A stretch of 10,920 nucleotides of DNA, from NCBI GenBank assembly GCA_021793595.1, contig JAJYSL010000134.1, positions 1 through 10,920 of the forward strand. The letters run 5' to 3'. This DNA comes from Acidobacteriota bacterium. GTDB lineage: Bacteria > Acidobacteriota > Terriglobia > Terriglobales > Acidobacteriaceae. The translations under genes were made by a program, and so were the position numbers. The notes beneath the pieces are model-generated. The model worked only from the letters and a program-made list of their open reading frames with translations, did no database searches and was not told where the DNA came from. Shown piece by piece: positions 1 through 6,542 of this stretch; the first letter of the stretch is position 1, and each line of letters starts with the position of its first letter.

Positions 1-558
1 CGTGCGTCCTCCGCGAATCATCCAGACGATTGCGAGCAGGCAACTCATCCAGAACATGGATTCAAAAGAGTTCATGGCTAGCACGCTATCCAAGGCAAGG
101 TAAACGGGCGCAACCAGCACAGCGATCATCGCCAGCACCTGGGCCATCCTTCGACCGCCAAAAAACCAAACAAGGACTCCAGTGATGAAAACTCTTGCCG
201 ATCCTGCGAGCGCAGAAAAAATACGGAATAGCGCCTGGTTTTGCAGGCCAAACAGTGCTTCCGCGATATGGGCCTGCAATGCCGCCATAGGGGCCAGATC
301 GACATAACCCCAGGCAAGATGGCGGCCGCACACGATGTAGTACAGTTCGTCACCGAAAAGTCCATACCGGAAATGCTGCCCCAGCAGGCTGCCTGTTGTT
401 TGGATAAGGAGACTGACTGCGGCAAAAAGAAGGCTCAGATGCATGGCCTGCTGCCAGGTCATACGGAGCGGTGGAACGTTGAGATCCACTGGAAGGGAAA
501 GACGAGCGCGCATCGGCAAAGTCCGTGGAGTTGCAGCAGAAATTTGAGTTCTGGTCAC
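1..558 (-). CDS. GT39/ArnT-like membrane glycosyltransferase, N-terminal part (runs off the left edge)
   Basis: An open frame of 186 codons continues past the window edge, so the C-terminal part is missing. Visible: a soluble N-terminus, a first membrane helix at about residues 36-60, then a loop with FGDELYY (D70-E71) and HLAWGYVDLAP (about 80-90), then hydrophobic stretches at about 110-132, 138-156 and 160-182. In GT-C fold enzymes of the PMT/ArnT (GT39) type, the acidic pair in the first outer loop is catalytic, and a 'DELYY...WGYVD' loop is typical of bacterial members that use polyprenyl-phosphate sugars at the outer face of the inner membrane. The acceptor is unknown. Start: GTG at 558 is the first candidate after an in-frame stop (598-600, which is also the uvrC stop); ATG at 513 is an alternative. 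No strong ribosome-binding site is seen. The gene lies 39 nt behind uvrC on the same strand, so co-transcription is likely. Family call is good; exact function unknown. Confidence 0.8.
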   Translation of the reverse strand, partial: MTRTQISAATPRTLPMRARLSLPVDLNVPPLRMTWQQAMHLSLLFAAVSLLIQTTGSLLGQHFRYGLFGDELYYIVCGRHLAWGYVDLAPMAALQAHIAEALFGLQNQALFRIFSALAGSARVFITGVLVWFFGGRRMAQVLAMIAVLVAPVYLALDSVLAMNSFESMFWMSCLLAIVWMIRGGRT

Positions 559-597
559 AACGGTAGCAGATCCAGATTGCCTGACCTCAATTCTGTT

Positions 598-2568
598 TCA
601 CTCAGGGGGTTTTACTGAAGAGATCGAAGTCTGGAAGTGGGCGCAAATCGCTTGTGCCACCTTGCGGGAGACGACTGACTGCAGCGCTTGCAGAGAAGCG
701 GACTGCACTGCGCGGAGGCTGCCAAAGTGGGTAATCAGCCGGGTGCGGGTCTGCTCGCCCACGCCGGGAATTCGCAGCAGGTCGGAATCGCGATCGCGCA
801 TTTCGCGCCGCTTGCGATGATATGCGATGGCGAATCGATGAGATTCATCGCGGATGCGCTGCACCAGATGAAGCACCGGCGAGTGACGATCAAGCACCAC
901 GGGATCGTCCTCCTGGCCATAGACGTAAATCACTTCTTCCCGTTTTGCGATGGCCGCCAACGGCTGGCTGGTGAAGCTCAACTCCTCCAGCGCCGCAGCC
1001 GCGGCGTGCAACTGGCCCAGTCCTCCGTCAATCAAAATCAGGCTGGGCATGGGACGATGTTCCTCTTGCAGGCGACGATATCGCCGGGTAACGACCTCTC
1101 GCATACTCGCAAAATCATCCACACCCTCGACCGACTTGACCTGAAACTTCCGATATTCCGATTTGTTCATCGTGCCTTTTTCCCACACCACCATGGAGGC
1201 AACGGTTTCTGTGCCTTGAATGTGGGAAATATCGAAACACTCGATGCGCTCCGGCAGCGCGGGAAGGTTTAGGGCATCCTGCAGCGCCTCCTGAATCACG
1301 CGAATGCTGGGTTGCAACACTCGGAAGCGCTGATCGTAGGATTGCTTGGCATTCTGTCCGGCAAGGTCCAGCAGGGAACGCTTCTCACCACGCTGCGGCA
1401 CTGCGATTTCAACTTTGTGCCCGGTGTGTTCGCATAGCAATTCCGCCAGTGGCGCACGATCCGCGAAGTCAACCGGCACGTAAATATTTCGCGGAACATA
1501 TTGCTGGTCGATATACAGCTGCTTCAGCAATGCGGAGAAAAAAACCGCCGGAGCAAACGCTTCGGCCAGGGAAGGTTCTTCAGGTTTCGCATGGATCGGC
1601 GCGTCGCTCGCTTCCGCCAGTGAATCGCTGCTGGCCGCGCCTGTTTCGCTTTCTGCGGAGGTCGTCTCAGCCCGTGGAGCCTCGAGACCCTGCGCCTCAG
1701 AAAATTCCGGTAAGTCCTCCCAAAAGAATTCGCGGCGATCCACAATGCGGCCATTGCGAACGTGGAACAGATTCGCCGCCAGCATTCCTCTTTCGTAATG
1801 GAAACCGAAGACATCCGCATCGTCATCCGAAGCGGCAGCGATACGCTGTTTTTCCTGCAATTGGTGCAACGTGAGCACCAGGTCGCGATAACGGCCGGCG
1901 AGTTCAAATTGCTCATTCGCGGCCGCGGCCTGCATTCTTTGTTCCAGCGACTTCTCCAACTCATCGGCATGACCTTCCAGCATCAAACGCACATCGCGAA
2001 CAGCCTCGGCGTAGATGTCTGGAGTCGTGAGGCTCTCAACGCAAGGGCCCAGGCAGCGATGAATGTAGTACTGCAGGCACGGACGCGGATGATAGCGCGA
2101 CAGGTCGACCTTGCAACTGGGAATGAGAAATGTACGATGGATCAGATCGACAATGCGATACGCAAGATTGCCTGGAAAATAGGGGCCGTAATAGATGGCG
2201 CCGTCTTTGCGGACACGTCGCGTGACCAGAACCTTGGGATAGCGATCGCCGAGCGTGAGCTTTACATACGGATACGTCTTGTCATCTCGCAGCAGCACAT
2301 TGAAGCGAGGTTTCCGCTGCTTGATCAGATTGTTTTCCAGCGCCAGCGCTTCATGCTCGTTCGCGACCAGAATATATTCCACGTCGACGGCCTCCCGCAT
2401 CAGGGAGCCGGTTTTTGCGTTTGCCTGCGCCGCGTCAAGAAAATACGAACGCACGCGCGACCGCAAGCTCTTGGCCTTGCCGACGTAAATAACCCTCCCG
2501 TCGGCATCGTGAAACAGATAGACGCCGGGACTAGCTGGAAGCGAGCGAATTTTCTCGTGTAGGTCCAT
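598..2568 (-). CDS. uvrC: UvrABC excinuclease subunit C
   Basis: UvrC makes the dual incisions on either side of a DNA lesion after UvrA/UvrB loading (nucleotide excision repair, cytoplasm). Domains in order: GIY-YIG nuclease (about 13-95; GVYLF at 15-19, YVGK at 28-31) for the 3' cut; a four-cysteine region C152, C164, C172, C176, matching the Fe-S cluster ligands known in E. coli UvrC; a UVR motif (about 204-238) that contacts UvrB; the RNase H-like endonuclease for the 5' cut, with the DDH triad readable as D446 (CFDISH), D514 (LIDGG) and H577 (DESHR); and tandem helix-hairpin-helix motifs (about 597-645). At 656 aa it exceeds the E. coli protein (610 aa). The extra length is mostly an Ala/Ser/Glu-rich linker at about 293-335. 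Start ATG at 2568 gives the normal MxxxxKIRSLPxSPGVY N-terminus; no clear Shine-Dalgarno is visible. All catalytic residues are intact, so it should be active. Confidence 0.97.
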   Translation of the reverse strand: MDLHEKIRSLPASPGVYLFHDADGRVIYVGKAKSLRSRVRSYFLDAAQANAKTGSLMREAVDVEYILVANEHEALALENNLIKQRKPRFNVLLRDDKTYPYVKLTLGDRYPKVLVTRRVRKDGAIYYGPYFPGNLAYRIVDLIHRTFLIPSCKVDLSRYHPRPCLQYYIHRCLGPCVESLTTPDIYAEAVRDVRLMLEGHADELEKSLEQRMQAAAANEQFELAGRYRDLVLTLHQLQEKQRIAAASDDDADVFGFHYERGMLAANLFHVRNGRIVDRREFFWEDLPEFSEAQGLEAPRAETTSAESETGAASSDSLAEASDAPIHAKPEEPSLAEAFAPAVFFSALLKQLYIDQQYVPRNIYVPVDFADRAPLAELLCEHTGHKVEIAVPQRGEKRSLLDLAGQNAKQSYDQRFRVLQPSIRVIQEALQDALNLPALPERIECFDISHIQGTETVASMVVWEKGTMNKSEYRKFQVKSVEGVDDFASMREVVTRRYRRLQEEHRPMPSLILIDGGLGQLHAAAAALEELSFTSQPLAAIAKREEVIYVYGQEDDPVVLDRHSPVLHLVQRIRDESHRFAIAYHRKRREMRDRDSDLLRIPGVGEQTRTRLITHFGSLRAVQSASLQALQSVVSRKVAQAICAHFQTSISSVKPPE

Positions 2569-2808
2569 GGAAAAGGCGTCAAATTCAGTTTATGCGTTCC
2601 TCTGCAGGTTTCGGAATCGACGCCAGAGAGTATCGGTCGCATGTAAAAATTGCCGTTTATACTTCGATCTGCGGGACAGCAGGCTTTGTCGAATCGCCGT
2701 AAGCTTTAGAAAAATCGAGCCTTACATGAAACGTCCGATTGGCTGATGGATTGCATCAAACCTAAAAGACGCCGAATACTTTTGCGTCATTACAGGGAGA
2801 AGCTGGCT
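2569..2808. other. Divergent intergenic region uvrC / OmpA-type lipoprotein
   Basis: This 240-bp gap must hold the promoters of uvrC (leftward) and of the lipoprotein gene (rightward). It is more AT-rich than the flanking genes, especially at 2641-2760. I found no convincing paired -35/-10 elements, no RNA gene and no operator-like palindrome. A frame open from ATG 2746 extends the lipoprotein by 21 basic residues, but I do not regard it as coding (see the lipoprotein entry). Confidence 0.5.
2794..2800 (+). promoter_or_regulatory. Shine-Dalgarno site that sets the lipoprotein start
   Basis: AGGGAGA lies 8 nt before ATG 2809. This favours ATG 2809 over the upstream in-frame ATG 2746, which has no such site and would put a long basic extension in front of a normal lipoprotein signal peptide. 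Confidence 0.8.
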
Positions 2809-3636
2809 ATGACACGGAGTGCAATAAGTTCAAAAATTTACCTTGGCGGAGCATCGATTGTCATCTTGACCTTCGCGGGCTGTGCAACCAAGAATTACGT
2901 TCGCACCCAAACCACTCCTCTGATTCAGCATACGAACGAGTTGGAGGATCAGACGGCTGCTAATCATCGAAGCATTCAAGACGTAGACAATCGTGCGACA
3001 CAGGGTATTCAACAGGCACAAACCTCCGCCAGCGCTGCGGATCAGAAGGCACTGGCCGCGGGCCAGGCTGCCAATCAGGCGCAGCAATCCGCACAGGAAG
3101 CCATGAACCACGCCGACACTCTGGAGAGTGTGGTCAAAAATATAGACACCTATCACCAGGTGGCTGATACCGACGTGCACTTTGCTTTTGACAAGGCGAC
3201 CCTGACCAAGCATGGCAAAGAGAATCTGGACAACTTTGCCAGCCAGCTGGGCAATACGAAATCTTACATACTGGAAATTACGGGCGGTACCGATTCCACC
3301 GGCAGCAAGGAGTACAACTATCAACTAAGCGAACGGCGCGCAGAAGCGGTGGCGCAGTACCTGGCGGAGAAATATAATGTGCCGGCCCACAAATTTTATC
3401 TGATCGGCATCGGAAAAGATGTTGAAGTCGCCAGCAACAAAAGTGCCAGCGGCCGTGCAAAGAACCGGCGTGTGGAGATACAGCTTTTATCCAATGCCCA
3501 GAACACGAACGGGCAGCCAACCGCGGATGCGCAGGGCAACTCGCAAGGCGTCATGAACTCCACGCCGGCAACGACGGGGCAGTCGAATCCTCCAGCAGCG
3601 AACAGCCCAGCCACTGCGGACGCGGCGCATCAGTAG
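2809..3636 (+). CDS. OmpA/Pal-type peptidoglycan-binding lipoprotein with coiled-coil stalk
   Basis: From ATG 2809 the product is 275 aa. Residues 1-24 form a lipoprotein-type signal peptide (hydrophobic YLGGASIVILTF) ending in a lipobox-like FAGC with Cys25 as the lipid-bearing residue. Residues about 35-110 are an Ala/Gln-rich, probably coiled-coil segment reminiscent of Lpp-like stalks. Residues about 120-227 are the OmpA C-terminal domain: VHFAFDKATL, then GGTDSTGS with D162 and LSERRAEAV with R176, the Asp/Arg pair that binds the diaminopimelate of peptidoglycan, and NRRVEIQL near the end. The last ~48 residues are a low-complexity Gln/Asn/Pro/Thr/Ala tail. Likely role: an outer-membrane lipoprotein anchoring the envelope to the cell wall. 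It is not next to tol genes here, so I do not call it pal. An upstream in-frame ATG (2746) is less likely because a good ribosome-binding site precedes 2809. It converges with the DUF4254 gene, leaving a 19-nt gap. Confidence 0.9.
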   Translation: MTRSAISSKIYLGGASIVILTFAGCATKNYVRTQTTPLIQHTNELEDQTAANHRSIQDVDNRATQGIQQAQTSASAADQKALAAGQAANQAQQSAQEAMNHADTLESVVKNIDTYHQVADTDVHFAFDKATLTKHGKENLDNFASQLGNTKSYILEITGGTDSTGSKEYNYQLSERRAEAVAQYLAEKYNVPAHKFYLIGIGKDVEVASNKSASGRAKNRRVEIQLLSNAQNTNGQPTADAQGNSQGVMNSTPATTGQSNPPAANSPATADAAHQ

Positions 3637-3655
3637 CTGCAACGTTCGCGGGTTT

Positions 3656-4270
3656 CTACTTGTCGTATAGAACGGGGTTCAGATCGGGATCGTTATACAT
3701 TTTCAACTGACGATAGACCTGAAAGCGTAATTCGCCGAGTAACACGCGCTGCCACAGGCGATCCAGGCAATTCGCTAAATTGTGGCGCTGGATCTCGAGT
3801 ATCGCCAGGCGTCGCAGATTGCGCTCGCGATGACCGGGGGGGGACGGAGTCCGTTCCATCTCCTCACCCGTGTGATACATCTTCAGGCTCATAATCGACA
3901 GCCGATCCAACATCATTCCCGGGGTTTCAGAATGCAGTTCTGCCTGGAAATTGGGCAAATTTTCTGCGGATAATTCCTTCAGTAGAAGTTCATCGCAGTG
4001 TTCGATTTGATCGTTGCGACGCTGATTGATTACGTCAATCGCGCGCTTTGCGGCCGCAATTGCGGTGTCGCCGGCGTGAACGTCTCGCGCTTTATCCTCC
4101 TGGTGCCAAAGTTCAAAATTGGCGCGATGGAGTCCTTCAATCGCGGCGTCGAAATCGTCTGCAAGCGTCTGTGCGAACGGGCTTTGATGCCAGCGCGCGG
4201 TCCACTCGTCGAACGCATGCAGAATCTCTGTTCCGTCGATCTGTGGGGCGTTTGCCATGGGTAATATCAT
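3656..4270 (-). CDS. DUF4254 family protein
   Basis: This is a 204-aa, mostly helical, soluble protein with no signal peptide or membrane segment. The recognisable family signatures are LHRANFELWHQEDKAR (47-62), IDVINQRRNDQIE (78-90), LDRLSIMSLKMYH (121-133) and the C-terminal KMYNDPDLNPVLY (190-202). These match my memory of DUF4254 (PF14063), a family of unknown biochemical function found in Bacteroidota and Acidobacteriota, often beside GT9-type glycosyltransferases of cell-envelope polysaccharide clusters. No such neighbour is present here. A second in-frame ATG at 4258 (MANAPQ) is an equally plausible start. A run of eight C on the coding strand (3836-3843) encodes the S-P-P part of a loop at about residue 143. 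The gene converges with the lipoprotein gene (19-nt gap) and diverges from the ATP-grasp gene. Confidence 0.85.
   Translation of the reverse strand: MILPMANAPQIDGTEILHAFDEWTARWHQSPFAQTLADDFDAAIEGLHRANFELWHQEDKARDVHAGDTAIAAAKRAIDVINQRRNDQIEHCDELLLKELSAENLPNFQAELHSETPGMMLDRLSIMSLKMYHTGEEMERTPSPPGHRERNLRRLAILEIQRHNLANCLDRLWQRVLLGELRFQVYRQLKMYNDPDLNPVLYDK
3836..3843 (-). repeat. Homopolymer C8 tract inside the DUF4254 coding sequence
   Basis: Eight consecutive G on the plus strand read as C on the coding strand, covering codons for Ser143-Pro144-Pro145. Family-like sequence continues in the same frame on both sides, so the gene is intact as given. A one-base length change would frameshift the last ~60 residues. 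Confidence 0.9.
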
Positions 4271-4394
4271 ACTGATGTTGACCCCGATTCTCTGGATTTC
4301 ACATTCATTCTTTGCCTTGGTCGATTCGGCGCTTTCATTTCATCCTTATGGGCATACCAGACAGAATCGCTTCGTTTAAGCCGGAGTATGGAGC

Positions 4395-4400
4395 TATACT
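4395..4400 (+). promoter_or_regulatory. Possible -10 element (TATACT) before the ATP-grasp gene
   Basis: TATACT matches the sigma-70 -10 consensus at five of six positions. The -35 region is weak (TTCGTT at 4371-4376, 18-nt spacer). Transcription from it would begin about 2-4 nt before ATG 4410, giving an almost leaderless mRNA. That would agree with the poor ribosome-binding site there. Tentative. Confidence 0.25.
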
Positions 4401-4409
4401 TGCGCCCAT

Positions 4410-5450
4410 ATGACGATGAATGGTGCGGATGGGGAGATCATCTTATGCATGGCTGTCAGCCACACCGGCGATCGGTTCGTTGAGGAGTTGGCAAACCTCC
4501 GCTGCCGGGCGGTTCTGTTGACTATCGACGAGCATCGGAATGCCGGATGGCCGTCGGATGCGATCGACGAATTGCACAGCATGCCTGCCGGTATGACCTT
4601 GCAGCAAATTACAAATACAGTCGCGTACCTCGCGCGGTCTCGCAAATTCGCGCGCGTCATCGCACTGGACAATTTCAATGTCGAAATCGCAGCCGCGCTT
4701 CGGGAGCATCTGCGAATTCCGGGCATGGATGTCACGACGGCCCGATATTTCAGCGATAAGCTGGCCGCGCGCATCAAAGCTGCGCACATGGGAATAGCGG
4801 TTCCCCCATTTACATCAGTCGGGAATTACGACGAATTGCGCCACTTCATGCATGCGGTTCCAGCGCCGTGGCTGTTGACGCCGCGAAGCGCATCGTGCGG
4901 TTCCGAGAGCCGGCAGCTCCATGAGTCGGAGCAGGTATGGCGCGCTCTCGATGCTCTCGGCGATCGTCAGAGTGGCTTTCTGCTTGAGCGGTCGATCGAG
5001 GGCGACTGCATGCACGTCGATAGCCTCACTGCGGATGGAACGGTTGTGTTCTCTTCCGTGTCTCCCTATCGGACGCCATCGTCAGAAGGACCTGAGGCGG
5101 GTGAACTGTTGCCCACAGTTCGAAACAGCAGCACCACGGCGGATATCGAGCGACTCAGGCGCGCGAATACATCGCTGCTGTCCAGCATGAGAATGGCCCG
5201 AGGAGTCACGCACACGGAATTCCTTCGCTCCAAGGCGACCGGAGAGTTCTACTTCATGGAAACTTCGGCGAGTGTCGATGATCGATGCGTTGCGGACATG
5301 ATGCATGAGACTCAAGGGCTGAATCTGTGGCGGGAGTGGGCGAGGTTAGAAGTCGCTGCCATGCGCGGCGAACCATACGCTTTGCCCTCGACGGTGCGTG
5401 ATCGCAAAGCACTGGTTGCGAGCACCGAAGGCCAACATCGATTAGCATGA
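4410..5450 (+). CDS. ATP-grasp fold protein with degenerate active site
   Basis: A 346-aa soluble protein with ATP-grasp layout: an N-terminal Rossmann-like part (IILCMAVSHTGDRFVEEL, 10-27; ARVIALDNFNVEIAAALRE, 81-99), a linker with the conserved SDKLAARIKAA (115-125) leading to GIAVPPF (128-134), and the ATP-grasp core (about 150-300), with FLLERSIEGDCMHVDSL (190-206) as the adenine-binding acidic strand and THTEFL (267-272) as a metal-binding strand. Known relatives are carboxylate-amine/thiol ligases and biotin-carboxylase-like enzymes that form acyl-phosphates. Odd points: the lysine expected before the glycine-rich loop is Thr157 (LLTPRSASCGS), and the usual E-x-N-x-R-x-G-G metal motif reads ETSASVDD (284-291). 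Substrate cannot be predicted. Start: ATG 4410 or 4416; ATG 4449 would remove the first beta strand. It is 25 nt upstream of galT and probably leads that operon. Confidence 0.75.
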   Translation: MTMNGADGEIILCMAVSHTGDRFVEELANLRCRAVLLTIDEHRNAGWPSDAIDELHSMPAGMTLQQITNTVAYLARSRKFARVIALDNFNVEIAAALREHLRIPGMDVTTARYFSDKLAARIKAAHMGIAVPPFTSVGNYDELRHFMHAVPAPWLLTPRSASCGSESRQLHESEQVWRALDALGDRQSGFLLERSIEGDCMHVDSLTADGTVVFSSVSPYRTPSSEGPEAGELLPTVRNSSTTADIERLRRANTSLLSSMRMARGVTHTEFLRSKATGEFYFMETSASVDDRCVADMMHETQGLNLWREWARLEVAAMRGEPYALPSTVRDRKALVASTEGQHRLA

Positions 5451-5456
5451 GGAGGG
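5450..5456 (+). promoter_or_regulatory. Distant Shine-Dalgarno-like site before galT
   Basis: AGGAGGG begins on the last base of the ATP-grasp stop codon but lies 19 nt before ATG 5476, longer than the usual spacing. I found no closer in-frame start codon, so the galT start is kept at 5476. Confidence 0.4.
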
Positions 5457-5475
5457 ACGTTTTGACTCACCTTCT

Positions 5476-6528
5476 ATGCCACCATCCACCTGGCTTCAAG
5501 TTCCACATCGCCGCTTCAATCCGCTGACGCGAAACTGGGTTCTGGTATCGCCGCATCGCACCCAGCGTCCCTGGCAGGGCGAGGTTGCCAAGACTGAAAG
5601 CATCCCGGCAATCCACTACGATCCTGCCTGCTATTTGTGTCCCAGAAATGCCCGCGCGGGTGGTCATCAAAACCCCGATTATAAAGATGTATTCGTTTTC
5701 GACAACGACTATGCTGCGCTGCTTCCGGATGCCCCTCCGCTGACAGATGTTCCTCACGACGATGTGTTTCGAGCCGAGCGCGAGTTGGGAATCTGCCGGG
5801 TCATCTGCTTCCATCCCGATCACGATTTGACCCTGGCACGTATGCAGCAGCGAGACATTGAACGCGTGGTGGAGACCTGGGTCGCGCAGTGCCACGACTT
5901 GGGCCAACGGCCTGAGATCAATTACGTTCAGATTTTTGAAAATCGCGGCCCGATGATGGGTGCCAGCAACCCGCATCCACATTGTCAGATATGGTCCACT
6001 GAGCACATTCCGGACGAACCGCTGGCGGAACAGGCCGCGCAGCTTAACTACATGGATTCTCACGGTAGCTGCCTGCTTTGCGAAACGGTCGCGCGCGAGG
6101 TGCAATCGTCGGAAAGAATCGTCTGCGAGAATCAGGAGTTCGTCGCGCTGGTGCCGTTCTGGGCGGTCTGGCCCTTTGAAGCGCTCGTGCTGAGTCGACG
6201 CCACTGTGGCGCATTCACCGAGATGGATGCCGCTCAGAAAGCCGGTCTCGCGGAAATTTTGAAACAAGTCACTACGCGGTACGACAACCTATTTCAAACC
6301 AGCTTTCCATACACCATGGGATTTCACCAGAGCCCGACGGATTCGAAATCGCACCCGGAATGGCATTTCCATGCGCATTTTTATCCGCCTCTGCTCCGGT
6401 CGGCGACTGTACGAAAATTCATGGTTGGGTTTGAAATGCTGGGGATGCCGCAGCGCGATATCACCCCGGAAAGCGCTGCCGAGAGACTACGCGCCGTGAG
6501 CGATCGGCACTATACCCAGGAAAAATAG
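5476..6528 (+). CDS. galT: Galactose-1-phosphate uridylyltransferase
   Basis: GalT exchanges UMP between UDP-glucose and galactose-1-phosphate in the Leloir pathway (cytoplasm). The 350-aa product matches E. coli GalT (348 aa) along its whole length. Catalytic motif NPHPHCQIW (165-173) has nucleophile H169 and Q171. The structural zinc site is C52, C55, H116 and H167. The second metal site aligns as E181, H284, H299 and H301. HRRFNPLTRNWVLVSPHR (11-28) and the C-terminal HFYPPLLRSATVRKFMVG (301-318) are classic. HPHCQ rather than the E. coli HPHGQ is the variant seen in eukaryotic enzymes and is functional there. An additional CxxC (C199, C202) is present. It is the middle gene of a three-gene run. 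No galK, galE or galM is in the window, so galactose use must rely on genes elsewhere, or the enzyme serves nucleotide-sugar supply. Confidence 0.96.
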   Translation: MPPSTWLQVPHRRFNPLTRNWVLVSPHRTQRPWQGEVAKTESIPAIHYDPACYLCPRNARAGGHQNPDYKDVFVFDNDYAALLPDAPPLTDVPHDDVFRAERELGICRVICFHPDHDLTLARMQQRDIERVVETWVAQCHDLGQRPEINYVQIFENRGPMMGASNPHPHCQIWSTEHIPDEPLAEQAAQLNYMDSHGSCLLCETVAREVQSSERIVCENQEFVALVPFWAVWPFEALVLSRRHCGAFTEMDAAQKAGLAEILKQVTTRYDNLFQTSFPYTMGFHQSPTDSKSHPEWHFHAHFYPPLLRSATVRKFMVGFEMLGMPQRDITPESAAERLRAVSDRHYTQEK

Positions 6529-6534
6529 GAGAGG
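6528..6534 (+). promoter_or_regulatory. Shine-Dalgarno site supporting the TTG start of hutH
   Basis: GGAGAGG starts on the last base of the galT stop codon and lies 8 nt before TTG 6543. It supports the TTG as the true start and suggests that hutH translation follows galT on one mRNA. Confidence 0.75.
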
Positions 6535-6542
6535 CGAACCCA

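Noticed and set aside
241..618. Plus-strand frame of 125 codons opposite the left-edge gene
   Set aside because: It is antisense to a frame with clear GT39 motifs and membrane helices, its translation is Cys/His/Arg-rich without recognisable motifs, and it overlaps the uvrC end.
688..1272. Plus-strand frame of 194 codons, and 1762-2562 of 266 codons, opposite uvrC
   Set aside because: Both are antisense to intact, conserved parts of uvrC and show no domain or motif of their own.
2640..2720. Candidate sigma-70 promoters in the uvrC/lipoprotein gap (for example TTGTCG at 2686-2691 with TAGAAA, and TATAAA on the minus strand at 2656-2661)
   Set aside because: Spacing is wrong (15 nt) for the first, and no -35 partner exists for the second, so neither can be supported.
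2746..2808. 21-codon N-terminal extension of the lipoprotein from ATG 2746
   Set aside because: It would put a basic, arginine-rich segment before a complete lipoprotein signal peptide. ATG 2809 has a well-placed ribosome-binding site and 2746 does not.
3637..3655. Terminator between the converging lipoprotein and DUF4254 genes
   Set aside because: The 19-nt gap has no inverted repeat able to form a stable stem and no T-tract.
5467..6267. Minus-strand frame of 266 codons opposite galT
   Set aside because: It is an antisense shadow of galT, whose catalytic and metal-binding residues are all in the other frame; no family resemblance seen.
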